Source: Bacillota bacterium
GTDB taxonomy: Bacteria > Bacillota > Clostridia > Christensenellales > Christensenellaceae
Direction: 5' to 3'
Length of the DNA stretch: 60,012 nucleotides
NCBI GenBank assembly: GCA_023408315.1
Contig: JAEYKI010000026.1
Coordinates: forward strand, 1 to 60,012
Below are positions 8,248-16,465 of the stretch, one piece after another (positions within the stretch are counted from its first letter, which is position 1; each line of letters begins with the position of its first letter). The position numbers were made by a program, and so were the translations under genes. The notes under the pieces are model-generated. The model saw only the letters and a program-made list of their open reading frames with translations. It had not been told where the DNA came from and ran no database searches.

Positions 8248-8775
8248 ATGGACCTGATCACATACATTTCCATGCTGTGCGTTCCCGGATTTATACTGAT
8301 TGTGATTGCCTCCGGCCTGAGCAAAAAGGTTCCGGTATTCGACTCGTTTGTAAAGGGCGCAAAGGGCGGCATAAGTATTGCGTTTAAAATACTGCCTTAT
8401 GTGGTGGGCATGGTGTTTGCCGTGGATATATTTAACGCATCCGGTTGTTTTGGGTATATTGCGCAGGGAATAGCCGCGCTTATTGGGCCTGCTTTTCCCC
8501 CGGAAATATTGCCTCTGGCGCTTATCCGGCCGTTCTCGGGAGGGGCGGCTGTAGGTATATTGGTGGGCATCTTTACCATGTCAGGGCCGGATTCGTTTGC
8601 GGGAAGGGTGGCCAGCACAATGATGGGTTCTTCTGAAACGCTCTTTTATACCGTATCCCTGTATTACGGCAGCATTGGGGTAAAGCGCACGCGCCATACC
8701 ATACCGGCCTCGCTTATTGCGGAGGTAACAGGAGCGGTTACCGCCGTTGTGGTGTGCACGCTTATGTTTCAGTAA
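8248..8775 (+). CDS. spmB: spore maturation protein B
   Basis: Membrane protein of 175 residues, partner of SpmA in spore core dehydration. It has four to five hydrophobic helices and the typical LIRPFSGGAAVGIL segment near residues 92-105. The ATG at 8248 has AGAAGG 7 nt upstream within the end of spmA; the longer frame starting inside spmA is not needed. In B. subtilis spmAB follow dacB, which is not present here. Confidence 0.94.
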   Translation: MDLITYISMLCVPGFILIVIASGLSKKVPVFDSFVKGAKGGISIAFKILPYVVGMVFAVDIFNASGCFGYIAQGIAALIGPAFPPEILPLALIRPFSGGAAVGILVGIFTMSGPDSFAGRVASTMMGSSETLFYTVSLYYGSIGVKRTRHTIPASLIAEVTGAVTAVVVCTLMFQ

Positions 8776-8795
8776 TGCGGCATGGGCAAAAAAAC

Positions 8796-8824
8796 TTGAA
8801 AAAATAAAGGTTTTGTAGTAAAGT
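8796..8824 (+). promoter_or_regulatory. Candidate sigma-A promoter of the ComB-like gene
   Basis: TTGAAA (8796-8801), 17-nt spacer, TAAAGT (8819-8824), ending 27 nt before the ATG. Confidence 0.5.
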
Positions 8825-8851
8825 TAGTAATCATAAAAAGGCAGGCAAGAA

Positions 8852-9565
8852 ATGCAAATAACAGTATCAGTATCATCCAAGTATTTAAAGACAGGCGAAT
8901 TGACTGATAAGACGGCTGTGGTTGTGGATGTCCTGCGGGCATCCTCTACAATTATAACGGCAATGCACCACCAATGCGACCGTATGATTCCAGCCGCCAA
9001 TCCTATGGAGGCCGCGGACATTAAAAAAGCTTCCGAAGGGGAAGTCCTTCTGGGCGGGGAAATGGACGCGAAAAAAATCCAGGGGTTTGATCTTGGAAAT
9101 TCTCCGCTGGAATACATGGATACAGCCATATGGGAAAAGACGATTATTTTTTATACGCCCGACGGTTCGGCCGCCATTAAACGGTGTGACGAAGCCACGG
9201 ATGTGCTGATAGGCGCCATACTGAACGCCGAAGCGGTTGCGGACAGGGTGGTGGAAATTGGCAGGGATACATACCTTGTGTGCGCTGGCACACAGGGCAA
9301 ATTTTCTACGGACGATATCCTTGCCGCCGGGTGCATCCTGGACCGCATTATGGAGTTGGATGCTGCGGTGGAGTTGGACGACCTGGGGCGCGTTGCGCTG
9401 AAACTATACAGGAATTCCAGAAAAAACCTGATCGTGGCGCTGGAAGGATGCAGGCAATCTGAATATCTTGCCGGGACAGGCCATGGCACAGACGTGGAGT
9501 TTTGCCTGCAGGAGAATTTATTCCCGGTTGTTCCTGTATATAAAGAAGGAATCATTACAAAGTGA
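8852..9565 (+). CDS. comB: 2-phosphosulfolactate phosphatase family protein (ComB-like)
   Basis: Protein of 237 residues in the ComB family, Mg-dependent phosphatases that remove phosphate from 2-phosphosulfolactate. The VVVDVLRASSTI segment near residues 22-33 and the YTPDGSAAI segment near 105 are the family signatures. In methanogens ComB belongs to coenzyme M synthesis; in many Bacillota a solitary homologue is present with no other pathway gene, as here, so the substrate is uncertain. AGGCAAG precedes the ATG. It lies between spmB and metG and has a candidate promoter of its own. Confidence 0.85.
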   Translation: MQITVSVSSKYLKTGELTDKTAVVVDVLRASSTIITAMHHQCDRMIPAANPMEAADIKKASEGEVLLGGEMDAKKIQGFDLGNSPLEYMDTAIWEKTIIFYTPDGSAAIKRCDEATDVLIGAILNAEAVADRVVEIGRDTYLVCAGTQGKFSTDDILAAGCILDRIMELDAAVELDDLGRVALKLYRNSRKNLIVALEGCRQSEYLAGTGHGTDVEFCLQENLFPVVPVYKEGIITK

Positions 9566-9614
9566 TTTTGTGTTTCGTTAAGATTTGCATAAGCTTACAC
9601 AGAGGAGTGACCGT

Positions 9615-11552
9615 ATGCCCGAAAAATTTTATGTGACCACGCCAATCTATTATCCCAGCGATCGTTTGCATATTGGACATGCTTATTGTACCGTTGCCAC
9701 AGATGCGCTGGCCAGGATGAAACGCCTGATGGGCTACGACGTAATGTTTTTAACGGGTACGGATGAACACGGGCAAAAGATTGAGAAGATTGCCCAGGAA
9801 AAAGGCGTTGGCCCAAAAGAATATGTGGACGGAATTGTTGCTTCCATACAGGCATTGTGGAAAATGCTGGACATTACAAACGATGATTTTTTGCGCACGA
9901 CAGATGAACGCCATGTAAAATGCGTGCAAAAAATGTTTGAAAAGTTGCATGCACAGGGCGATATTTATAAGAGCGAGTACGAGGGCTGGTACTGCACACC
10001 CTGCGAATCTTTTTGGACGGACAGGCAGCTTGTGAACGGCAAATGCCCGGACTGCGGCCGCGAGGTGCAGAAGACAAAGGAAGAAAGCTATTTTTTCCGC
10101 GTCTCCAAATACGCAGACAGGCTGATTCAATATATTGAGGAACACCCGGATTTTATCCAGCCGGTAAGCAGGAAAAATGAGATGCTCAAAAACTTTTTGC
10201 TGCCCGGGCTGGAGGATTTGTGCGTATCCCGCACATCTTTTAAATGGGGAATTCCGGTGACATTCGATTCCAAACATGTGGTATATGTTTGGCTGGACGC
10301 GCTTTCCAATTATATTACGGCTTTGGGATACCTGTCCGCCGACGATTCCAAGTTCCGGAAATATTGGCCGGCAGATTTGCATATTGTGGGCAAGGAGATT
10401 GTTCGCTTTCATACCATCACCTGGCCCATTATGCTGATGGCGCTGGGTTTGCCGCTTCCCAAAATGGTATTTGGGCATGGCTGGCTGCTTTTAAACGGCG
10501 GCAAAATGAGCAAATCCAAGGGCAATGTGGTGGACCCCGTTATATTGGTAAACCGGTACGGCAGCGACGCTATCCGGTATTTTTTGTTGCGCGAGGTTCC
10601 TTTTGGCGCGGACGGATTATTTTCCAACGAGGCTCTCCTCACGCGTATGAACGCAGACCTGGCGAACGATCTTGGGAATTTGCTTTCGCGCACCGTTGCC
10701 ATGATAGACAAGTATTTTGGCGGAAAGATTGCCAAACCGGCGGCAAGTTATCCGGAAGACGCGGAGATTCTTGGCATTGCTTCAAGGCTTTCGGCGCAGG
10801 CGGGCGGAGCGCTGGAGAGCATGCGTTATTCGGATGCGCTTACAGCAATCTGGCAGTATATAAGCGCGCTGAATAAATACATAGATATTTCCGCGCCCTG
10901 GGTTTTGGCAAAGGACACAAATAACAAGGCAAATATGGACCGCCTTGCGGCAGTGTTGTATCACTTGGCGGAGGGGCTCCGGATTGTTTCTGTGCTCGTC
11001 TCTCCTGTTATGCCCGCTACCGCGGTAAAAATACGCGCGCAGCTTGGAGTGCCCGACGACAAAGGCACATGGGAAAGCATCCAGGCATACGGCGCCGTTG
11101 AAACGGGAACAACGGTTTGCAAAGGAGAGGCCCTGTTCCCGCGGATCGATATACAAAAAGAATTGGAAGAACTGCAAAAGCTGGAGAAAGCGGCTGAAAA
11201 GCCCGCCCCCAAAGAGGAGGCACAGGCCGCGGAAATCACCATTGACGAGTTTAAAAAAGTTCTGCTTAAAACAGCCAAAGTTTTGGAAGCGGAAACTCTG
11301 GAAGGCTCGGACAAGCTTTTGAAACTCAAAGTAAAATGCGGAGAGGAGACGCGCACCATCGTATCCGGCATCCGGGAAACGTATTCCTCTGAGCAGATGG
11401 TTGGAAAAACCGTTGTGATCGTTGCCAACCTGAAACCGGTTAAATTACGGGGCGTTCTTTCGGAAGGAATGATACTGGCGGTGGGCAGCAATCCGGATAT
11501 TGCGCTGTTGACCGCAAACAGGGATGTTGCGGACGGGGAGATTGTGGGCTGA
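9615..11552 (+). CDS. metG: methionyl-tRNA synthetase
   Basis: Class I aminoacyl-tRNA synthetase of 645 residues that charges tRNA-Met. HIGH lies at about residues 19-22 and KMSKS at 297-301. A zinc knuckle has Cys 127/130 (CTPC) and a second CPDC pair about 16 residues later. The C-terminal 100 residues form the EMAP-II-type tRNA-binding/dimerisation domain (VSGIRETY, LRGVLSEGMILA). The ATG at 9615 follows AGAGGAG. The gap to the preceding gene is only 49 nt, too short for a T-box. The TGA overlaps the tatD ATG, the ancestral metG-tatD pairing. Confidence 0.98.
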   Translation: MPEKFYVTTPIYYPSDRLHIGHAYCTVATDALARMKRLMGYDVMFLTGTDEHGQKIEKIAQEKGVGPKEYVDGIVASIQALWKMLDITNDDFLRTTDERHVKCVQKMFEKLHAQGDIYKSEYEGWYCTPCESFWTDRQLVNGKCPDCGREVQKTKEESYFFRVSKYADRLIQYIEEHPDFIQPVSRKNEMLKNFLLPGLEDLCVSRTSFKWGIPVTFDSKHVVYVWLDALSNYITALGYLSADDSKFRKYWPADLHIVGKEIVRFHTITWPIMLMALGLPLPKMVFGHGWLLLNGGKMSKSKGNVVDPVILVNRYGSDAIRYFLLREVPFGADGLFSNEALLTRMNADLANDLGNLLSRTVAMIDKYFGGKIAKPAASYPEDAEILGIASRLSAQAGGALESMRYSDALTAIWQYISALNKYIDISAPWVLAKDTNNKANMDRLAAVLYHLAEGLRIVSVLVSPVMPATAVKIRAQLGVPDDKGTWESIQAYGAVETGTTVCKGEALFPRIDIQKELEELQKLEKAAEKPAPKEEAQAAEITIDEFKKVLLKTAKVLEAETLEGSDKLLKLKVKCGEETRTIVSGIRETYSSEQMVGKTVVIVANLKPVKLRGVLSEGMILAVGSNPDIALLTANRDVADGEIVG

Positions 11553-12316
11553 TGTTTTGCGACACGCATACGCATTTGCTGGACGAACGGTTTGGCGGAA
11601 TGCGCAATGAAATTATCGGCCGATTTCCGGGCGAAGGCATAGATTTTGTGATTGAGTGCGGCACGGACGCGGGTGACATTGCAGAGGCCGTGCAGCTCGC
11701 AGAGACTAATAACAGGATATACGCCGCGATTGGCGTGCATCCGCATAGCGCAAGCGGCTATACGCCGCAGGTGGAAGAGAAGATCCGGCTGCTCGCCAAA
11801 AGCAAAAAAGTAGTTGCCATCGGCGAGATTGGGCTGGATTTTCATTATGATTTCAGCCCTAGGGATGTGCAGGCGAAGGTGTTTGCGGCGCAGATTAATC
11901 TGGCAAAAGACCTCGGCCTGCCCATTGTGGTACACAGCCGGGAAGCGGCGGAAGCCACATGGAATATTCTTTGCGGCGCAGGGGTTCGCGGAGAACTGCA
12001 TTGTTTTTCGGGCAGTGCAGAGATGGCCATCCGCTACGCGGAGAGCGGATTTTATATTGCGTTTGGCGGATCGCTTACCTTTAAAAACGCGCGGCGTGCG
12101 CTGGAAGCGGCGCAGGCTGTGCCTATGGACCGCATTTTGATTGAAACGGACTGCCCGTATATGACGCCCGAACCGCACAGAGGCAAGCGGAACGAACCGG
12201 CGTATGTGCGGCTTGTGGCGGAAAAACTTTCTGAAATCAAAGGGATGCCGGTTTCAGAAGTGGCTCGTATTACAAAAGACAACGCAAAGAGGCTGTTTAA
12301 AATAACGGAGGAATAA
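11552..12316 (+). CDS. tatD: TatD family metal-dependent DNase
   Basis: TIM-barrel metallohydrolase of 254 residues. Metal ligands are visible: the DTHTH motif at residues 4-8, GEIGLDFHYD near 91-100, HSREA near 129 and ETDCPYM near 202. TatD proteins are 3'-5' exonucleases acting on DNA in repair and degradation. It is translationally coupled to metG through a TGATG overlap, and a radical SAM gene of a TatD-linked type follows 4 nt later. Confidence 0.95.
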   Translation: MFCDTHTHLLDERFGGMRNEIIGRFPGEGIDFVIECGTDAGDIAEAVQLAETNNRIYAAIGVHPHSASGYTPQVEEKIRLLAKSKKVVAIGEIGLDFHYDFSPRDVQAKVFAAQINLAKDLGLPIVVHSREAAEATWNILCGAGVRGELHCFSGSAEMAIRYAESGFYIAFGGSLTFKNARRALEAAQAVPMDRILIETDCPYMTPEPHRGKRNEPAYVRLVAEKLSEIKGMPVSEVARITKDNAKRLFKITEE

Positions 12317-12320
12317 GTGC

Positions 12321-12902
12321 TTGGATATCTACGTTTATGAGTACGACGGAAAATCTTATATCAATCTTACCAACAAATGCACCAACAAATGCACGTTTTG
12401 TATTCGCAACAACCATAACGGGGTGGACGGATATAACCTGTGGCTTAAAAAGGAACCAACTGCCCGGGAAGTAATAGAGCTTTTGGAGAAGGACAAGAGG
12501 GACGTTGTGTTCTGCGGTTTTGGGGAGCCTACCATCAGGATTGAAGAGCTGAAGGAAATAGCAAAGTATGTAAAAAGTTATGGCGGAAATGTGCGCCTCA
12601 ACACCAACGGGCACGCAAGCGCTTTTCATAAACGGAATATTGCAAAAGAGCTTGCAGGCCTTGTGGATTTGGTCTCCATCAGCCTCAATAACTCCGATCC
12701 CGGGAAATATGACGAAGTGTGCCACAGCGTATACGGCAAGGAAGGATATCTGCATATGCTGCAGTTTGCGCGCGACTGCGTCGCAAACGGGATTGCCGTG
12801 AAATTCTCTGTGGTGGACGTGATAGGGGAAGAAGATATAGCCAGGTGCAAAAAAATAGCGGAAGAGATTGGCGCAAGTTTCCGAGTAAGGACGTTTACAT
12901 AA
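12321..12902 (+). CDS. TatD-associated radical SAM protein
   Basis: Short radical SAM enzyme of 193 residues with the cluster motif CTNKCTFC (Cys 20, 24, 27), then the GFGEPT glycine motif near residue 73 and an RLNTNG segment. It matches the family of short radical SAM proteins habitually encoded after tatD; the reaction is unknown. The start is a TTG at 12321 with GGAGG 9 nt upstream and the next residues DIYVYEY. The coupling to tatD suggests a joint role, but this is inference. A good terminator follows. Confidence 0.9.
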   Translation: MDIYVYEYDGKSYINLTNKCTNKCTFCIRNNHNGVDGYNLWLKKEPTAREVIELLEKDKRDVVFCGFGEPTIRIEELKEIAKYVKSYGGNVRLNTNGHASAFHKRNIAKELAGLVDLVSISLNNSDPGKYDEVCHSVYGKEGYLHMLQFARDCVANGIAVKFSVVDVIGEEDIARCKKIAEEIGASFRVRTFT

Positions 12903-12947
12903 AAATGGCGGCGGCGCATTTATAAAAACGATCTTGACAGTAGGATT

Positions 12948-12970
12948 AACCGGGTTGCACCCGGTTTTTT
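12948..12970 (+). terminator. Rho-independent terminator of the metG-tatD-radical SAM operon
   Basis: AACCGGGT (12948-12955) pairs perfectly with ACCCGGTT (12959-12966) across a TGC loop, followed by Ts. Confidence 0.9.
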
Positions 12971-13063
12971 GTTTTCGTAAATTTCGTTGCCGGGGTGATT
13001 GATTTTCGCTGCCGGATGCAGTACGTTCTATATGGATATGATTCCCAATAATAGGAGGTACCT

Positions 13064-14944
13064 ATGAAGAAGCTGATCATCCCATTAATTTGCTGTTTTT
13101 TAGTTTTTGCACTGGCGGCATGCACTCCGGTCTCTCCCGCGGCACAAAGCACGGCAGCACAAAGGGTGTCTGCATCCCAAACCACCCTCGCTGAACAAAG
13201 CGGCGCGCAGGTCTACCTTGACGCATCCAAAACCGTGCAGGAGCGCGTATCCGACCTGCTTTCCAGAATGACTCTTGCAGATAAGGCGGCCCAGATGGTA
13301 CAGGGAGAACAAGCCAATGTGACCGCTGAAGATATGGCGGATATTGGACTTGGCTCTGTACTGAGTGGCGGGGGATCTGTGCCGGGCGGCAAGAATACCG
13401 TGGAAATTTGGAATAAAGCGATTGATGGTTATCAGAAAGCGGCGCTTTCCAGAGAATTAAAAATACCGTTTATATACGGCCTGGACGCCGTTCACGGCCA
13501 GAACACTGTTCTTGACGCAGTCATATTCCCGCACAACATAGGGATTGGTGCGGCAAATGATGCGGAACTGACGCAGGAAATGGGTGCCTATGTGGCCGGA
13601 GAAATGAAACTGACGGGCACGCTGTGGAATTTTGGGCCCTGTGTGGCGGTTGTGCAGGACCCCCGGTGGGGGCGCACATATGAAAGCTATTCCAGCGACC
13701 CGGAGCTGGTAAGCAAACTGGCTTTGGCGTATTTAAAAGGGCAGCAGCAGGAGGGCGTATTATCTACGGCAAAGCATTTTGCAGGGGACGGCGGCACAAA
13801 ATTTGGCACGGGCGAGGGAGATTACCTGATAGACCGCGGAGATGTGCAGATGGACGAGGAAACGTTCAAACAGCTGCATTTGGCGCCCTATAAAACGCTG
13901 ATAGAAAACGGCCTGCAGTGCGTGATGGTTTCGTTCAGCTCCTATAACGGAGTTAAAATGCATGAAAACAAGCACATGATCACAGACGTGCTGAAAGGCG
14001 AATACGGCTTCAAAGGCTTTGTGGTATCCGACTGGGAGGGCATTAATGGAATTGATGCGCCTACGTATGAGGCGAAGGTGGAGGCTGCCGTTAACGCGGG
14101 CATAGATATGCTGATGGAGCCGAACAAATATAAGGAAGCGATTAAGGCTATTGTAAGCGGCGTTGGCAGCGGGGCCATACCCAAGGAGCGGGTGGATGAC
14201 GCTGTTGCGCGTATTTTGACCGTGAAGTTTGATTTGGGACTGTTTGAAAACCCGTATCCCGATCAGACTACGAATCAGGTTAAAGAACTAGGCAGCGCCG
14301 AAGGCAGGGCCCTTGCCAAGAAACTGGTGGAAAAATCCCAGGTGCTGCTTAAAAACGACAGCAATATACTGCCCTTTAAACGCGGGCAGAAAATTTATGT
14401 GTTTGGCCCCGCTTCGGACAGCATCGGCATACAGTGCGGCGGATGGACATTAAGCTGGCAGGGGCTCCCGGACAGGAGGCTGACCGAAGGCAAATCCATA
14501 CTGGAGGGGCTTCAATCTTATGCGGACCAATACGGCCTTACCATTATAACGGATGAAAGCCGGGCTGGCGAAGCTGACATTGTGCTGCTGGCGCTGGGAG
14601 AGGAGCCGTATGCCGAGTACGAAGGCGATACGGAGGACCTCTCCATAACAGGCAAACTGGCGCTGAAAGGCAACGAGGGCGCGATTGCAAAAGCGCAAAG
14701 CCTGGGCAAGCCAATCGTTACACTGATTGTGGCGGGGCGGAATGTATTGATTGGCGATTATATAGCGGGATGGGACGCTGCGGTGATGTGCTATTTGCCT
14801 GGCAGCGAGGGCGAGGGTGTTGCCGCGCCTCTTGTGGGTGAAGTTCCGTTTACGGGCAAGCTGCCCATGCCGTTGTATAAGGCTACCGGCGATATTGAAA
14901 AAAGCGCGAACCTGCTGTTTGAGAGTGGTTACGGGCTCAGCTAA
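13064..14944 (+). CDS. glycoside hydrolase family 3 lipoprotein (exo-beta-glucanase/beta-glucosidase type)
   Basis: Secreted, lipid-anchored GH3 enzyme of 626 residues. The signal peptide ends in a lipobox (LAAC, Cys 20). The N-terminal barrel carries KHFAGDGG and the nucleophile Asp 323 in VVSDWEG. The C-terminal alpha/beta domain has the EEPYAEYEGD segment (residues 513-522) where ExoI-type GH3 enzymes place the acid/base glutamate. This layout fits plant ExoI-like exo-beta-glucanases better than NagZ. The exact glycan cannot be told. AGGAGG lies 6 nt before the ATG. The gene stands alone between two terminators with no transporter or other glycosidase beside it. Confidence 0.92.
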   Translation: MKKLIIPLICCFLVFALAACTPVSPAAQSTAAQRVSASQTTLAEQSGAQVYLDASKTVQERVSDLLSRMTLADKAAQMVQGEQANVTAEDMADIGLGSVLSGGGSVPGGKNTVEIWNKAIDGYQKAALSRELKIPFIYGLDAVHGQNTVLDAVIFPHNIGIGAANDAELTQEMGAYVAGEMKLTGTLWNFGPCVAVVQDPRWGRTYESYSSDPELVSKLALAYLKGQQQEGVLSTAKHFAGDGGTKFGTGEGDYLIDRGDVQMDEETFKQLHLAPYKTLIENGLQCVMVSFSSYNGVKMHENKHMITDVLKGEYGFKGFVVSDWEGINGIDAPTYEAKVEAAVNAGIDMLMEPNKYKEAIKAIVSGVGSGAIPKERVDDAVARILTVKFDLGLFENPYPDQTTNQVKELGSAEGRALAKKLVEKSQVLLKNDSNILPFKRGQKIYVFGPASDSIGIQCGGWTLSWQGLPDRRLTEGKSILEGLQSYADQYGLTIITDESRAGEADIVLLALGEEPYAEYEGDTEDLSITGKLALKGNEGAIAKAQSLGKPIVTLIVAGRNVLIGDYIAGWDAAVMCYLPGSEGEGVAAPLVGEVPFTGKLPMPLYKATGDIEKSANLLFESGYGLS

Positions 14945-14958
14945 GTATTGTTAAAATT

Positions 14959-14996
14959 AAGACGGCAGCTTTTTATGGCCGCCGTCTTTTTGTTTT
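14959..14996 (+). terminator. Rho-independent terminator after the GH3 gene
   Basis: AAGACGGC (14959-14966) pairs with GCCGTCTT (14981-14988), followed by a T-rich run. The A-rich left flank could let it also end transcripts of the convergent GNAT gene. Confidence 0.85.
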
Positions 14997-15037
14997 ATTC
15001 CGGTTTCTTTCAGAGGGACAAAAGTGCCCGCTTTGGA

Positions 15038-15496
15038 TTATAATTCTTTTTGCAGTATCAGTATCTCTTCGCCGCTCAGAACATCGCTTTGAATACTGTC
15101 GCAGGCCACAAAGCCCAACTGTTCACGGTAGACTTTTAAAGCCCTGAAATTCGCGGGATCCACGTTGACCTCCACAACCTTTATGCCAAATGCCTGCATG
15201 TCCGTAAACGCAATATTCAGCAGGGATACGCCCAGATTGGGCGTTTCCTCAGGGTTGGCAATATTGATGCTGTGCAAAAACACTTTATCCGGGTTGTCAA
15301 AGTTGCGCATAAAGTAAACGGCACCCTTGATCTGGTCGTCTTCTACCGCAACATAGACTCGGGCATGCCTGAGCATGGCAATCAGCTCAAAAACATCAAG
15401 AGCGCCGCTGCCTTCAAACGCAGTGCTTTCCATTTGCACAAGTTGTTCAACCAAGTCAAAATCACGCTCTTTGATATGAAAATATTCAATCGCCAA
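15038..15496 (-). CDS. GNAT family N-acetyltransferase
   Basis: Acetyltransferase fold of 152 residues. The central beta4-alpha3 region (VSLLNIAFTDMQ) and the later VDPANFRALKVYREQLGF segment correspond to the acetyl-CoA-binding and C-terminal motifs of the GNAT family. The substrate is not predictable. I placed the start at the TTG 15494-15496 because AGGAGG lies 11 nt upstream on this strand; a longer in-frame TTG at 15520 would put that site inside the gene. It is downstream of radC on the same strand with a 68-nt gap and may be cotranscribed with it. Confidence 0.85.
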   Translation of the reverse strand: MAIEYFHIKERDFDLVEQLVQMESTAFEGSGALDVFELIAMLRHARVYVAVEDDQIKGAVYFMRNFDNPDKVFLHSINIANPEETPNLGVSLLNIAFTDMQAFGIKVVEVNVDPANFRALKVYREQLGFVACDSIQSDVLSGEEILILQKEL

Positions 15497-15564
15497 TGAT
15501 TTTTTAACCTCCTGACTCAAACATTACCCATATTATACAATTATGTGGAATGTTTTGCAATCAT

Positions 15565-16296
15565 TCATTCATAATCTTGCGAATCCGGCAAATAAGATGC
15601 TTGGCCGCCTGTGGGGGCGCAATCACATTGTTTTGCCATGTGCTTTTGGGAAAAGCTGAAAAATGCATGGTCTGCAAAAATAAGGTGATCCACCAGCTCT
15701 ATGCCAAGGGGAGCAAGCGCTTCTGAGATCATACCGGTTGTGCGCATGTCCGTATCGCTTGGGGCGGGATGGCCGCCCGGATGGTTGTGCGCAAGCAGAA
15801 TTTTGTTTGAGTTGAGCCGGATGGCGCACTGGACAACGCTGCGCAGGTAAATGGTCGCGTCGTTTATCGTGCCCCGGCTGATACAGTCATAATGCTTGAC
15901 GCGGTAGCTGTTGTCCAGGCAGAAGATATATACGTGCTCTATGGGTTTTCCAAACAGGATAGGCTTGATGAAGGTAGCCGCTTCTTCCACTGAACTGACG
16001 CGCGTTTTTTGCGTCTTGTTTCCAATCCAGAATTTGCGCGTCATCTCGGGCAGCAGCCGGATCAGGATGGCGGAGCTTGTACCCACGCCTTCTACCAAAG
16101 CGATATCGGCGGCGTCGGCCTCAAATATGTTCTGCAGGGAACCAAAGCGTTCCAGCAGCCTGTGCGCAATTGTATTTGTATCCTGGCGGGGTATGGAATA
16201 GAACAGCAGAAGCTCCAGCGCCTGCACGTCTGAGAATGCGGATAAGCCTTCCTGCAGGAACCGTTCACGAACCCGTTCCCTGTGTCCTCCGTGCAT
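15565..16296 (-). CDS. radC: RadC family (JAB/MPN domain) protein
   Basis: Protein of 243 residues with an N-terminal helix-hairpin-helix region (GVGTSSAILIRL near residue 70) and a C-terminal JAB1/MPN metalloprotease-like domain with the AHNHPGG...PSDTD zinc motif. RadC was once tied to DNA repair, but its activity in bacteria is unproven. GAGGAAAT precedes the ATG. The C-terminal 25 residues after the JAB domain are polar and poorly conserved in type. It is divergent from the dipeptidase gene. Confidence 0.92.
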   Translation of the reverse strand: MHGGHRERVRERFLQEGLSAFSDVQALELLLFYSIPRQDTNTIAHRLLERFGSLQNIFEADAADIALVEGVGTSSAILIRLLPEMTRKFWIGNKTQKTRVSSVEEAATFIKPILFGKPIEHVYIFCLDNSYRVKHYDCISRGTINDATIYLRSVVQCAIRLNSNKILLAHNHPGGHPAPSDTDMRTTGMISEALAPLGIELVDHLIFADHAFFSFSQKHMAKQCDCAPTGGQASYLPDSQDYE

Positions 16297-16346
16297 AGAA
16301 ATTTCCTCAACTTATGGCTTGTTTTGTAATATTTTGGTTTATTTTC

Positions 16347-16355
16347 ATTATATCA
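16347..16355 (-). promoter_or_regulatory. Extended -10 promoter of radC
   Basis: On the minus strand TGATATAAT, an exact extended -10 (TGnTATAAT). The -35 region is weak. It lies 51 nt before the radC ATG. Confidence 0.55.
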
Positions 16356-16424
16356 CGGCGAAGGTTTTTTAATAAAACATTTTTTGCCGGCTCTTTAAAA
16401 AAGTGTGTAAAACAGGGAATTGTT

Positions 16425-16433
16425 TGATATAAT
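16425..16433 (+). promoter_or_regulatory. Extended -10 promoter of the dipeptidase gene
   Basis: TGATATAAT at 16425-16433, again an exact extended -10 without a good -35, 32 nt before the ATG. It is the mirror partner of the radC promoter 70 nt away. Confidence 0.55.
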
Positions 16434-16465
16434 ATATCAAGTATGATTTTTGGTGGTTTAGGCTT

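Noticed and set aside
9566..9614. Search for a T-box before metG (and before alaS at 17846-17859)
   Set aside because: The gaps of 49 and 14 nt cannot hold a T-box, and no T-box core sequence was seen.
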